Source: Clostridia bacterium (lineage in GTDB: Bacteria; Bacillota; Clostridia; Christensenellales; Borkfalkiaceae). Taken from it: a DNA stretch of 64,000 nucleotides. The stretch is taken from positions 1-64,000 of the forward strand of contig CAAGME010000015.1 in the NCBI GenBank assembly GCA_900770945.1. The letters run 5' to 3'. The notes under the pieces are model-generated. The model had not been told where the DNA came from and searched no databases. It saw only the letters and a list, made by a program, of their open reading frames with translations. Every line of letters begins with the position of its first letter. Position 1 is the stretch's first letter. The position numbers and the translations under genes are program-made. This document shows, one piece after another, positions 24,437-32,924 of the stretch.

Positions 24437-25689
24437 TTTGCTTTTCCTTGAACCCGCGCGCCGAGTGCTGCGAGCTTCTTTTCTATATCGAGATATCCCC
24501 TTTCGACGTGTTCCATTCCTTTAACGACGGAACGCCCCTCCGCGCCGAGCGCGGCAACGATGAGCGCGGCGCCGCCTCGCAAGTCTTCCGCGGTCATTTC
24601 CGCGCCGAAAACAGGCTTGCCGATTACGCAAACGTCCCTACCGTTCGTTCTTACGTCCGCCCCGGTCTTTTTAAGTTCGCCCACGTACGCCGTGCGGTTT
24701 TCGAAAACGGCTTCCGTCAAGGTGGTTTTGCCTTGCGCAGAGCATGCCGCCGCGATAAGTTGCGGATGCAGGTCCGTGGGGAACCCGGGGTACGGAGCCG
24801 TTATAATTTTGCCGTAACCCGCGCGCGCCGAAAGAGTTTGTATATATATATTATCATTTTTTTGTATGAGTTGGCAAGTATTATAACGGATTTTCTCGAT
24901 AAGAGGCAAAATATTTCCTAAACTTGCGCCTTTTAAGAGGGCTTCGCCGCCTGCGGAGAGCGTTGCAAGCAGATATGTACCCGTTTCTATCCTGTCTTCT
25001 ATCGGCGTAAAGGAAAAACCGCCGTTTAATTTTTTTACTCCGTCGATTCTGATAACGTCCGTTCCAGCACCGCTTATATTCGCCCCCGCCCGCCGTAAAA
25101 AGCGTTGCAGGTCAACGACTTCCGGCTCTCTTGCGGCGTTCCTTATGACGGTTATGCCGTCGGCGAGCGTTGCCGCCATCATTACGTTTTCGGTTGCGCC
25201 GACGCTCGGATAACGCAAAACGACGTTGCCGCCCGTGAGATTTTGAGCAAAAAAATTCAGGGCTTCGTCCGTCTCGAAGCTTTCTACACCGATTGCCTTT
25301 AAGGCTTCGAGGTGAATGTCAACGGGGCGAGAGCCTATTTTGCAGCCGCCCGGGCGAGGAACGCGGGCAACCTTGAAACGCGAAACGAGCGCGCCGACGG
25401 TAAAGAACGACGCGCGGATTTTTTGCGTAAGATTTTTTTTGAGATTCGTTGAAAATACGTCCGAAGCGTTTATATACGCGCCGAACGGATTAAACACGAC
25501 CTTTGCGCCGAGAGAACGCAGAATTTCTGCCATGACGATTACGTCGCCTATCGCGGGGCACTCGTTTATAAAGACTTCGCCGCGTATCATAAGGCTTGCC
25601 GCCATAAGCGCGAGAACGGAATTTTTAGCCCGCGATATCTTTATCTCTCCGCTAAGCTTTCTTCCGCCGTCGATAATCAGTTCCCTCAT
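24433..25689 (-). CDS. murA: UDP-N-acetylglucosamine 1-carboxyvinyltransferase
   Basis: The protein has 418 residues, the normal length. It transfers enolpyruvate from PEP to UDP-GlcNAc, the first committed step of peptidoglycan precursor synthesis, in the cytoplasm. The RAKNSVLAL motif carries the substrate-binding Lys-Asn. PRPGGCKIGSRPVD holds the catalytic Cys, so it should be fosfomycin-sensitive. PGFPTDLHPQLIA is the C-terminal active-site loop. It follows ftsW by 22 bp and overlaps ftsQ by 4 nt. Bacillota often keep two murA copies; only this one is visible here. Confidence 0.95.
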   Translation of the reverse strand: MRELIIDGGRKLSGEIKISRAKNSVLALMAASLMIRGEVFINECPAIGDVIVMAEILRSLGAKVVFNPFGAYINASDVFSTNLKKNLTQKIRASFFTVGALVSRFKVARVPRPGGCKIGSRPVDIHLEALKAIGVESFETDEALNFFAQNLTGGNVVLRYPSVGATENVMMAATLADGITVIRNAAREPEVVDLQRFLRRAGANISGAGTDVIRIDGVKKLNGGFSFTPIEDRIETGTYLLATLSAGGEALLKGASLGNILPLIEKIRYNTCQLIQKNDNIYIQTLSARAGYGKIITAPYPGFPTDLHPQLIAAACSAQGKTTLTEAVFENRTAYVGELKKTGADVRTNGRDVCVIGKPVFGAEMTAEDLRGGAALIVAALGAEGRSVVKGMEHVERGYLDIEKKLAALGARVQGKAK

Positions 25690-25711
25690 CGAAAAACACC
25701 CTCGTTACAGT

Positions 25712-26836
25712 TTATGCGGCAAAAAGGCTCGACCGTGATGACGGGGCGGATTGCGAGGAGACGTTGTAAAGAATTCCGAAAGCCGCCATGTTGACTAAAA
25801 GAGAAGTGTTCCCCGAAGATACGAGCGGAAAAGGAATGCCCGTCGGAGGCACGCTGCCGCTGACGACGAGCGCGTTGACGATGACCTGAATGAAAAAAGA
25901 AGAGCTTATTCCGACGGCTAAAAGATAACCGAACATGTCGGGCGCGCCTTTGGCGGCTTTTATACCCCTGTAAGCGAGCAGCAAACTTACAAAAAGTAGG
26001 GCTATAACACCGATAAAGCCCAATTCTTCGCCTATGACGGAGAGAATGAAGTCGCTTTCGGAAAAGGGTAAGAAGCGGTATTTTTGGCGTGAAGAAAACA
26101 ATCCGGAGCCGAAAAAACCGCCGTTTCCGAGACCGTAAAGCGACTGAATGAGCTGATACCCCTCGCCCTTAGGGGACGCCCACGGATTCAAAAACGCGAC
26201 AAGGCGTTTAAGTCGGTACGGCTCGCTTATTATTAAAAAAGGAATGAGCGCAAGGACGGGGACGAGCAGAACGAGAAAGGTTTTCAGCCTTACGCCCGCG
26301 GCGAACAATATAACGAAAACCGTTGCCGCAACGCATACCGTGACGGACATGTTAGGCTCCGACATTATAAGTACCGCGCACGCCAAAGAAGAAAGAACAG
26401 GGATTAAAACGCCTTTGAAGCTTTTTGCCCGCTTAGGGTTTTCCGCAAAATACGCCGCTAAAAAAATTACGAGAAAAAGCCGAGCTATCTCCGACGGCTG
26501 AACGGTGAAAAGCCGCAAATTTATCCAGCGCGCCGCGCCGTACACCCTTACGCCAAGCCCCGGAACAAAAACGAGCGCAAGAAGTAAAAGCCCGCATAAA
26601 TACAGCCATTTTGCGACTTTAAAATACTTTTTGTAATCGAAGTGCATGGTTAAAAACATGGCTATAAGCCCGCCGAAAAAACCGATGAGCTGTTTTAAGG
26701 CAAAGTAAAAGCCGTTGCCGTAATCTTCCTCGCAGATATATCGGGAAGCCGAATACACGGCGACTACGCCGAAAGAAGCTATCGCGGCAACGACTATCGG
26801 AATAACTATATCCCCTTTTTCCCGCTTAATTTTCAT
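25712..26836 (-). CDS. ftsW: SEDS peptidoglycan glycosyltransferase FtsW/SpoVE
   Basis: The protein has 374 residues and about 10 TM helices (first at IPIVVAAIASFGVVAVYSAS). Family motifs are visible: YGAARWINL before TVQPSEIARL, then NPWASPKGEGYQLIQSLYGLGNGG with the catalytic loop, and PPTGIPFPLVSSGN near the C terminus. It polymerises lipid II with a class B PBP partner, presumably the FtsI/SpoVD-like protein encoded upstream. It overlaps the murD end by 11 nt. FtsW, SpoVE and RodA cannot be fully separated by eye; the cluster favours FtsW. Confidence 0.92.
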   Translation of the reverse strand: MKIKREKGDIVIPIVVAAIASFGVVAVYSASRYICEEDYGNGFYFALKQLIGFFGGLIAMFLTMHFDYKKYFKVAKWLYLCGLLLLALVFVPGLGVRVYGAARWINLRLFTVQPSEIARLFLVIFLAAYFAENPKRAKSFKGVLIPVLSSLACAVLIMSEPNMSVTVCVAATVFVILFAAGVRLKTFLVLLVPVLALIPFLIISEPYRLKRLVAFLNPWASPKGEGYQLIQSLYGLGNGGFFGSGLFSSRQKYRFLPFSESDFILSVIGEELGFIGVIALLFVSLLLAYRGIKAAKGAPDMFGYLLAVGISSSFFIQVIVNALVVSGSVPPTGIPFPLVSSGNTSLLVNMAAFGILYNVSSQSAPSSRSSLFAA

Positions 26837-28175
26837 ATAACGACTTTACAATCCTCTCGAACTCCGTACCCCTCTCGGCGTAATCGTAAAAGCAATCGAA
26901 CGAAGCGCAAGCGGGGCTTAAAAGCACGTCGTTTTTCTCTTTTGCTTCTATTTTGGCTATCTTTATCGCGCTTTCGAACGACGGGGTGACCGAAATGTTT
27001 TTATACCCCGCGTTTTCGCTTGCGGAAAGCATTTTAAACCGACTTGCGCCCGTGAGAACCGCATGCGTTATAAATCCGCCCTTTAAAGCCGAAAAAAGCG
27101 GCGTAAAGTCTTGATTTTTATCGTATCCGCCGAGTATTAAGACGGTAGGTTTTTTCAAGGCGGATATTGCTTTTAAGGTCGAATCGACGTTGGTTGCTTT
27201 TGAATCGTTGTAATAATTGACCTCGCCCGCGGTGTAGATAAGCTCGATTCTGTGTTTCACGCCCTTAAAGGTTGAAAAAGCCTTGGCGATATCTTCGTTT
27301 TTGACTTTTAAAAGCTTTAAGACGGCGATAGCCGCCAAGGCGTTTTTTCGGTTATGTATTCCGCCGAGCGCAAAATTTTTGAAGTCGAAAATCTTCTCGC
27401 CGAAAAAATACGCTTCGTCGCCTTTTATGTACGCTCCGTCAACCTCGCTTTCGGTCGAAAACCAAATTACGTTAAATCTTGCGTCCTCAGCGAAGCTTTT
27501 AGTGATTTCGTCGTCGTAGTTTAGAACGGCGTACTCGCTCTCGCGCAAGTTTGCAAGCAATTTTTTCTTTAAAAACTTATAATTTTCAAAGGTATAATGG
27601 CGGTCGAGATGATCCGGCGTGACGTTCAAAACGGCGGCGATATGCGGAGTAAAAGACGAAATCGTTTCTAACTGAAAGGAGGAAACCTCCGTCACCGCGA
27701 CGGGGTAAGAACACGCGTTTATCTCGTCCGATTTTGCGGTGAGCGGCACGCCTATGTTGCCGACGAGAAAGGTCTTTTCGTTTGCGGCTTCGAGCGCGGC
27801 GTTTATAAGCGAACACGTCGTGGTTTTGCCGTTCGTTCCGGTGACGGCAACGAAGGTAGCGCGGGAAAAGAGATACCCTAATTCGAGTTCGCCAGTTATT
27901 CTTTTGCCCATGCGTTTTGCTTTGACTACGAGCGAATTATCGACGGGAACGCCCGGGGAAAGAACGACGATATCGGCGTTTCTTATAAAATTTTCGGGTG
28001 AAGAAAGGGCTGAAACGCAGCCTTTTTCCGTGAGGTATTTTACGGTTTTTTCTATTCTCGGCGCGCCGTCGTCGTAAACGAAAACGGTTGCGCCTAAGTT
28101 AAGCAGTTTTTCCGCAACCGCTCTGCCGCTCGAAGAAAGACCGAACACAAAGAATTTTTGCCTTTTAAAATCCAT
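26826..28175 (-). CDS. murD: UDP-N-acetylmuramoyl-L-alanine:D-glutamate ligase
   Basis: The protein has 449 residues. FVFGLSSSGRAVAEKL begins the N-terminal Rossmann domain that binds the UDP-MurNAc-Ala substrate. VTGTNGKTTTCSLI is the Mur-ligase P-loop, and LNVTPDHLDRHYTFENY is the central motif with its metal-binding His. YNDSKATNVDSTLKAI and LILGGYDKNQDF are in the C-terminal domain. It adds D-Glu to UDP-MurNAc-L-Ala in the cytoplasm. AAGGAG precedes the start. It lies between mraY and ftsW. Confidence 0.95.
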   Translation of the reverse strand: MDFKRQKFFVFGLSSSGRAVAEKLLNLGATVFVYDDGAPRIEKTVKYLTEKGCVSALSSPENFIRNADIVVLSPGVPVDNSLVVKAKRMGKRITGELELGYLFSRATFVAVTGTNGKTTTCSLINAALEAANEKTFLVGNIGVPLTAKSDEINACSYPVAVTEVSSFQLETISSFTPHIAAVLNVTPDHLDRHYTFENYKFLKKKLLANLRESEYAVLNYDDEITKSFAEDARFNVIWFSTESEVDGAYIKGDEAYFFGEKIFDFKNFALGGIHNRKNALAAIAVLKLLKVKNEDIAKAFSTFKGVKHRIELIYTAGEVNYYNDSKATNVDSTLKAISALKKPTVLILGGYDKNQDFTPLFSALKGGFITHAVLTGASRFKMLSASENAGYKNISVTPSFESAIKIAKIEAKEKNDVLLSPACASFDCFYDYAERGTEFERIVKSLYEN

Positions 28176-28214
28176 AAAAAATTTTCTCCTTATATTATTA
28201 TTGAAAGAGTTTCG

Positions 28215-29159
28215 TTACAAAAAACAGACGAGAGAAGATAAGAGCGAAATGATAAAATACAGCATGGCGATGCGCGGTTCCGAAACGGAAGAGTGTTGCA
28301 AATGGTGGTGAAAGGGAGCCATTTTGAAGATGCGTTTTTTAGTGCGCTTATAATGCAAAACCTGTATGATAACGCTCAGCCCCGATATAACGAAGCACAC
28401 GCCCGAAAGAGCGGAATAGAGAGCGTTGCCCGAAAAGCAAGCTATACATGATATCGCCGCGCCCGTCGCGAGCGAACCGCAATCCCCCATGAAAACCTTT
28501 GCGGGGTAAACGTTGAAAAAAAGGAATGCGACGAGAGAAAACGCAAAGATAAAAGCATATAGAGAAAGACCTTGTTCGCCGCCGTTTAAAAAAGCGAGCG
28601 CGGAAACGCAAAAAAGGACGGGAACGGACGAGGACGCGGCAAGCCCGTCAAGTCCGTCGGTCAAATTAACGCAGTTGGTAAGCGACAAAAAGACGAACGC
28701 AACGAAAGGAAAATACCAAAAACCGAAATCCAAGAAAACGTCGGTAAAAGGAACATAGACAAGCGTTTTTTCCGTTCTCACGGCGAAAGCCGCCGCCAAA
28801 AGCGCGCCGAGAAGCTGAAAAACAATCTTTTGCAAGGGCGTAAGCCCCTCGTTTTTATTGAATTTTATCTTGATAAAGTCGTCCGCAAAGCCGACGGCGG
28901 CGTAAAAAAGAGTAAGCCCGCACGCAACGAGCGCGGTCATATCTAACCCCGTGAAAAAAGCCGAGAGAATAACGGACGGAACAACGAAGATAATTCCGCC
29001 CATAGTGGGCGTACCCGATTTTTCGTTGTGTTCGGGAAGGTATTTGTTTATCGGTTGCCCGACTTTGAGTTTTTTTAAAAGCGGAAGAACGACTACGCCC
29101 GACAAAAGCGTTACGATAAGGCTCGTTATCCCCGCCCAAACGTATTTTGAAAGGGACAT
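28215..29159 (-). CDS. mraY: Phospho-N-acetylmuramoyl-pentapeptide transferase
   Basis: The protein has 314 residues and about 10 TM helices. Diagnostic motifs include KSGTPTMGGIIF, FADDFIKI (Asp-Asp catalytic/metal pair), NCVNLTDGLDGLA and FMGDCGSLA, then APFHHHLQ. It makes lipid I on the inner face of the membrane. ATG 29159 has GGGAG 7 nt upstream and lies 1 bp after the murE stop; an upstream in-frame start at 29183 would overlap murE and lacks a site. Confidence 0.95.
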   Translation of the reverse strand: MSLSKYVWAGITSLIVTLLSGVVVLPLLKKLKVGQPINKYLPEHNEKSGTPTMGGIIFVVPSVILSAFFTGLDMTALVACGLTLFYAAVGFADDFIKIKFNKNEGLTPLQKIVFQLLGALLAAAFAVRTEKTLVYVPFTDVFLDFGFWYFPFVAFVFLSLTNCVNLTDGLDGLAASSSVPVLFCVSALAFLNGGEQGLSLYAFIFAFSLVAFLFFNVYPAKVFMGDCGSLATGAAISCIACFSGNALYSALSGVCFVISGLSVIIQVLHYKRTKKRIFKMAPFHHHLQHSSVSEPRIAMLYFIISLLSSLVCFL

Positions 29160-29160
29160 A

Positions 29161-30594
29161 TCAAACTCCCCGCTCTTTCGCAAGCTCCGTTATAAGCCGT
29201 TTATCCGAAAAGTAATGTTTTATTCCCATAATTTCCTGGTACTCCTCCGCCCCTTTGCCGGCAACGAGCAGACAGTCGCCGCTTTTAAGCAAACCGAGGG
29301 CGTATTTTATAGCCGTTTTTCTGTTTTCGATGCAGACGTAATCGCGAGTAGACTCCCTAAGCCCCTCTTCCGCGCGGCGGATAATGAGCATAGGGTCTTC
29401 GTAACGGGGGTTGTCGGAAGTGAGAACGACAAAATCCGCGATATCGCCGGCGACTCTGCCCATTGCGGGGCGTTTTTCTTCGTCACGATTTCCTCCACAA
29501 CCGAACAGACAATAAAGGTTGCCTTTGCAGATTTTGCGCAGGAAAAGCAGGCTTTTTTCAAGTCCGTCGGGCGTGTGCGCGTAATCGACGAACACTTTGC
29601 CCTCGGGATAAAAAACACGCTCCATTCGCCCGGGAACGCGGCGGGAAGAAGAAAGCCCCCTGCCGATTTCTTCCGCGCTAAGCCCCAAAGCCGCGGCGGC
29701 GCAGGCGGCGGCAAGCCCGTTGTACACGTTAAAAAGCCCTAAAAGCGAAGTTTTTACTTCGTAAAGCTTGTCGAACATATTCATTATATAGCTAAGTCCG
29801 TCCGCAGTTTCTTTGACGTTTACGGCGAAAACGTCCGACGGGGTTTTTATTCCGTAGGTTATGCAAGGCTCTTTTGAAGCGATTTTCCGCCCCGTTTCGT
29901 CATCGACGTTGACGACTAAAAATTCCGCCCTCGCCTTAGTCATTATGCTCCTTTTAACGCCTTCGTAAACGGAAAAGGTCTTAAAATAATCGAGATGGTC
30001 CGCCGTGCAGTTCGTGAAAACAAGCACGGAAAAGAAGATAGGCTCAACCTTTTTTTGAGCTATCGCATGGGCGGAAACTTCCATTACGACGTACTCGGCT
30101 CCCCTTTTATACAGTTCGTCGAGGTAATAGTAAAGCAAATGCGGGTCGGGCGTAGTGTGAGAAGTCGCGCCCGAAAAGGACGGAAAACTTACGCCGAGCG
30201 TGCCTATCGCCGCCGCCCGATATCCGCTTGAAGAGAGAATATCGCAAAGGACCCTGCAAACGGTTGTCTTTCCGTTTGTGCCGACCACACCTATAATTTT
30301 CAGCTTTTTTTGCGGATTATCGTAAAACGCCGCACTCAAATACGCGTACGCTTTGCGCGCGTCGTCCACGACGACGCAGTTTGCGCCCGCTACTTCCTTT
30401 TCCGTAACGACCGCTACGGCTCCGTTTTTCACGGCTTCGTCTATATATTTTTCACCGTCCGTACTCCCGCCCGAAAGAGCGAAAAAAAGTCCGTTTTTTG
30501 CTCTTTTTGCCGAAAAAATAAAAAGTTCTTCTATCTCGCGGTCGACGTACCCGTTTTTTACGGGGTAATCGCCTACTATGTCTTTAAGTTTCAT
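29161..30594 (-). CDS. murE: UDP-MurNAc-tripeptide synthetase, meso-DAP type
   Basis: The protein has 477 residues. The P-loop is GVVGTNGKTTVCR, NCTADHLDYFKTF is the central Mur-ligase motif and FVDYAHTPDGLEKSL comes before the C-terminal domain. The specificity loop reads TSDNPRYEDP; DNPR is the established signature for meso-diaminopimelate addition rather than lysine. So the peptidoglycan should be of meso-DAP type. It lies 22 bp downstream of the ftsI-like gene and 1 bp from mraY. murF, usually next, is absent here. Confidence 0.95.
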   Translation of the reverse strand: MKLKDIVGDYPVKNGYVDREIEELFIFSAKRAKNGLFFALSGGSTDGEKYIDEAVKNGAVAVVTEKEVAGANCVVVDDARKAYAYLSAAFYDNPQKKLKIIGVVGTNGKTTVCRVLCDILSSSGYRAAAIGTLGVSFPSFSGATSHTTPDPHLLYYYLDELYKRGAEYVVMEVSAHAIAQKKVEPIFFSVLVFTNCTADHLDYFKTFSVYEGVKRSIMTKARAEFLVVNVDDETGRKIASKEPCITYGIKTPSDVFAVNVKETADGLSYIMNMFDKLYEVKTSLLGLFNVYNGLAAACAAAALGLSAEEIGRGLSSSRRVPGRMERVFYPEGKVFVDYAHTPDGLEKSLLFLRKICKGNLYCLFGCGGNRDEEKRPAMGRVAGDIADFVVLTSDNPRYEDPMLIIRRAEEGLRESTRDYVCIENRKTAIKYALGLLKSGDCLLVAGKGAEEYQEIMGIKHYFSDKRLITELAKERGV

Positions 30595-30615
30595 GTTTTC
30601 GCCTTTAAGCCGCTT

Positions 30616-32364
30616 CTATAAATACGGCTTTATCCTTTTTTGTTTTATTATTCCTTCAAAAACCTCTTTGACGACGGGCGCGGCGACGGTTGAACCGTAC
30701 ATTCCGCCGACAGGCTCGTCTATGACGGCAAGGGCTAAGTAGCGGGGGCTATCGGACGGGAAAAACCCTACGAAGCTCATAACGTACTTTCCTTGCGCTA
30801 TCCGCCCGTTTTCGTACTTTTGCGCCGTACCCGTTTTGCCGCCCACCTTGTAGCCCTCGATATACGCCTGCTTGCCGCTCCCCTCGCTAACCACCCGCTC
30901 TAAGTACGAGCTAAGCACCGAAGAAGCCTTTTGGCTTGCGACAGTGCGTTTTAGTTTCGGCTCCGTTTCGATTACCGTTTTTCCGTCTACGGTTATTTTT
31001 TCGACAAAGCTCGGCGAATAATACTTTCCGCCGTTCACCGCCGCCGAAGCCGCCGCGGCAAGCTGCAAAGGGGTTACGGCAATCGTTTGCCCGAAAGATA
31101 TTCTTGCCAAATCCCCGTCCGTTACGGCGGACACGGGAACGATCATTCCGGCTGCTTCGCCCGGGAAATCCACGCCCGTGGTTTTGCCGAAGTTAAGCCC
31201 CGAAATATACTCGTACATTTTGCTTTTTCCGAGTGCGAGCGCGATATCGACAAAGCAAGGGTTGCAAGAATTGTTCAACGCCTCGGAAAGCCGCTCGTTT
31301 GAGTGCCGCCCGTTCGTATGGCTTGCCCAGCACTTTATCTTTTTGCCGTCTACGACGCGGTAACGCGAAGAAGAGAAAACGTAATCGAGCGGAAGCGCGT
31401 TTTTGTTGCCCGAAAGCGTTTCTTCTATGTCGGCGAGCGAAGTGACGATTTTAAAGGTCGAACCCGGCTCGTAAGAGTCGGCAACGACTATATTGCGGGA
31501 TAATGCGTTCAAAGCCGTTAAATCGTCCCTCGGCGGCGAATTAAGGTCGAACGAGGGATAAATCGCCAGCGCGCGGATACGCCCCGTAGACGGCTCCAAA
31601 ACGATGACGGAAGAGCTTTTCGGCGTGTATTTTTGTTGCGCCGAAAAAGCCGCTTTTTCGGCGATGAGCTGAATGTCCAAATCTATCGAAAGAGTTACGT
31701 CAAGCCCGTCGGTTGCGGCTATATACGAGGGTTTTTTGCCCCTTATATCCTTGCCGACGAGGTCGGATTCGTAGAGAATTTCGCCGCTTTCGCCACGTAA
31801 AAATTCGTCGTAATACTTTTCTATGCCCGTTTGCCCTAACCCGTCGGCGTCGGTGTAGCCGATAACGCGGGACAAAACCTCGTTGTAAGGATAAACCCTT
31901 TTGGATTCGGGCGAAAAATACACGCCGTCAAGCGAATAATCTTCGAGCGAAAAAGCAACATCTTTTTCGACCGCTCCTTTTATTTTCACTTCCGAGGTTT
32001 TTGCGTTTTTTATCTTTTCTTCCACGGTTTTTTCGTCAATGCCCAAAACGGACGAAAGCGCGGAACAAACGGCGGTTATATCGGTGAGAGAACGGGGACG
32101 GACGTACACGCCGTAAACCGTTTCGCTGTCTGCAAGCACCTTGCCCGTGCAGTCGAAAATTTTACCGCGTTCGGGTTTTAAAGGGAGTTCTCTCGTCCAT
32201 TGATCTATCGCCTTTGCTCTGAGCTTTTCGCCGTCAACCACGGTGACGAAAAAGGTCCTTACACCCGCAAACAAAAAAAGGAGAATCGCCGCGACGACAA
32301 TCGCAATCATTCTCTTTCGTATATTTGTTATCGAAATTTTTATTTCCTCAGGCATTTTCCGCAT
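30616..32364 (-). CDS. ftsI: Class B penicillin-binding protein, FtsI/SpoVD type
   Basis: A septal transpeptidase with one N-terminal TM helix (MIAIVVAAILLFLFAGV), a dimerisation domain opening PERGKIFDCTGKVLA, and a transpeptidase domain. The latter has YEPGSTFKI (SxxK nucleophile), LNNSCNPCF (SxN) and VGGKTGTAQ (KTG). No PASTA repeats, unlike many SpoVD/PbpB. It cross-links septal peptidoglycan with FtsW. The start is uncertain: no good ribosome site precedes ATG 32364 or ATG 32355, and an upstream start at 32517 would read through a palindromic, promoter-like stretch. It opens the division cluster. Confidence 0.9.
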   Translation of the reverse strand: MRKMPEEIKISITNIRKRMIAIVVAAILLFLFAGVRTFFVTVVDGEKLRAKAIDQWTRELPLKPERGKIFDCTGKVLADSETVYGVYVRPRSLTDITAVCSALSSVLGIDEKTVEEKIKNAKTSEVKIKGAVEKDVAFSLEDYSLDGVYFSPESKRVYPYNEVLSRVIGYTDADGLGQTGIEKYYDEFLRGESGEILYESDLVGKDIRGKKPSYIAATDGLDVTLSIDLDIQLIAEKAAFSAQQKYTPKSSSVIVLEPSTGRIRALAIYPSFDLNSPPRDDLTALNALSRNIVVADSYEPGSTFKIVTSLADIEETLSGNKNALPLDYVFSSSRYRVVDGKKIKCWASHTNGRHSNERLSEALNNSCNPCFVDIALALGKSKMYEYISGLNFGKTTGVDFPGEAAGMIVPVSAVTDGDLARISFGQTIAVTPLQLAAAASAAVNGGKYYSPSFVEKITVDGKTVIETEPKLKRTVASQKASSVLSSYLERVVSEGSGKQAYIEGYKVGGKTGTAQKYENGRIAQGKYVMSFVGFFPSDSPRYLALAVIDEPVGGMYGSTVAAPVVKEVFEGIIKQKRIKPYL

Positions 32365-32404
32365 TCGCGGACAAGAAAAACCCGCGACACCCTTTATAAT
32401 ATTC

Positions 32405-32420
32405 GTAAACGTTCGTTTAC
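32405..32420. promoter_or_regulatory. Palindrome upstream of the ftsI-led cluster
   Basis: GTAAACGTTCGTTTAC has 6-bp arms GTAAAC/GTTTAC around GTTC. It lies about 40 bp upstream of the FtsI start beside TATAAT- and TATTAT-like boxes on the minus strand. It is a candidate regulator site for the cell-wall operon; no mraZ or MraZ-box array is present. Confidence 0.35.
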
Positions 32421-32576
32421 TAACATTATATCTATTCCCGGGTTCGCGGATTATGATTAGTTTAGCGTATTTTGTCTTTTTTTGGCGTTTTGAAATTATG
32501 AATTTTAGGGATTGCATTCATTATCCCTAAGCAAGCGAAAAAGATATGCTCCGTTCGCTTTTTTGCGTAAGCGTTT

Positions 32577-32921
32577 TTACGCTTCGAGAGCGCTTATTAG
32601 CTCTTCGTACCGTTTTTTGACCGAAAGCAAAAGCTCTTCCGTTCCTAATATCGGCTTGCCGCCTCTCAACGCTTCCGTCAAGTCGCTCGACGCGGCGTAA
32701 AGGGAATCGAAGCCTAAGTTTGCGCACAAACCCTTTAAGGTATGCGCCGCGCGGAAAGCCTTTTCGTTGTCGTTTTCGGCGTAAGCTTCATAAAGCATAG
32801 AGTAGGTTTTGTCGCTTTTAAATTTTTTGACGAAGTATTCCGCCGTTTCAAGCGAGCCGAAACGCTTTTCGACGTCCTTATAGTCGGAATTTATTTGCTT
32901 GTAAAACTCTTTAATTTCCAT
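32577..32921 (-). CDS. Histidine phosphotransfer (HPt) domain protein
   Basis: This 114-residue all-helical protein has the HPt phosphorylation motif AAHTLKGLCANLG; the His is near residue 60. HPt proteins shuttle phosphate between receiver domains in multistep phosphorelays. It is the last gene of the set, 3 bp after a hybrid histidine kinase ending in a receiver domain. Its likely acceptor is the receiver of the nearby GGDEF-REC-HD-GYP protein; that link is inference. Confidence 0.9.
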   Translation of the reverse strand: MEIKEFYKQINSDYKDVEKRFGSLETAEYFVKKFKSDKTYSMLYEAYAENDNEKAFRAAHTLKGLCANLGFDSLYAASSDLTEALRGGKPILGTEELLLSVKKRYEELISALEA

Positions 32922-32924
32922 TTT

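Noticed and set aside
32405..32420. LexA/SOS box
   Set aside because: The palindrome centre is GTTC flanked by GTAAAC/GTTTAC and does not fit the CGAAC-N4-GTTCG form of Bacillota LexA sites.
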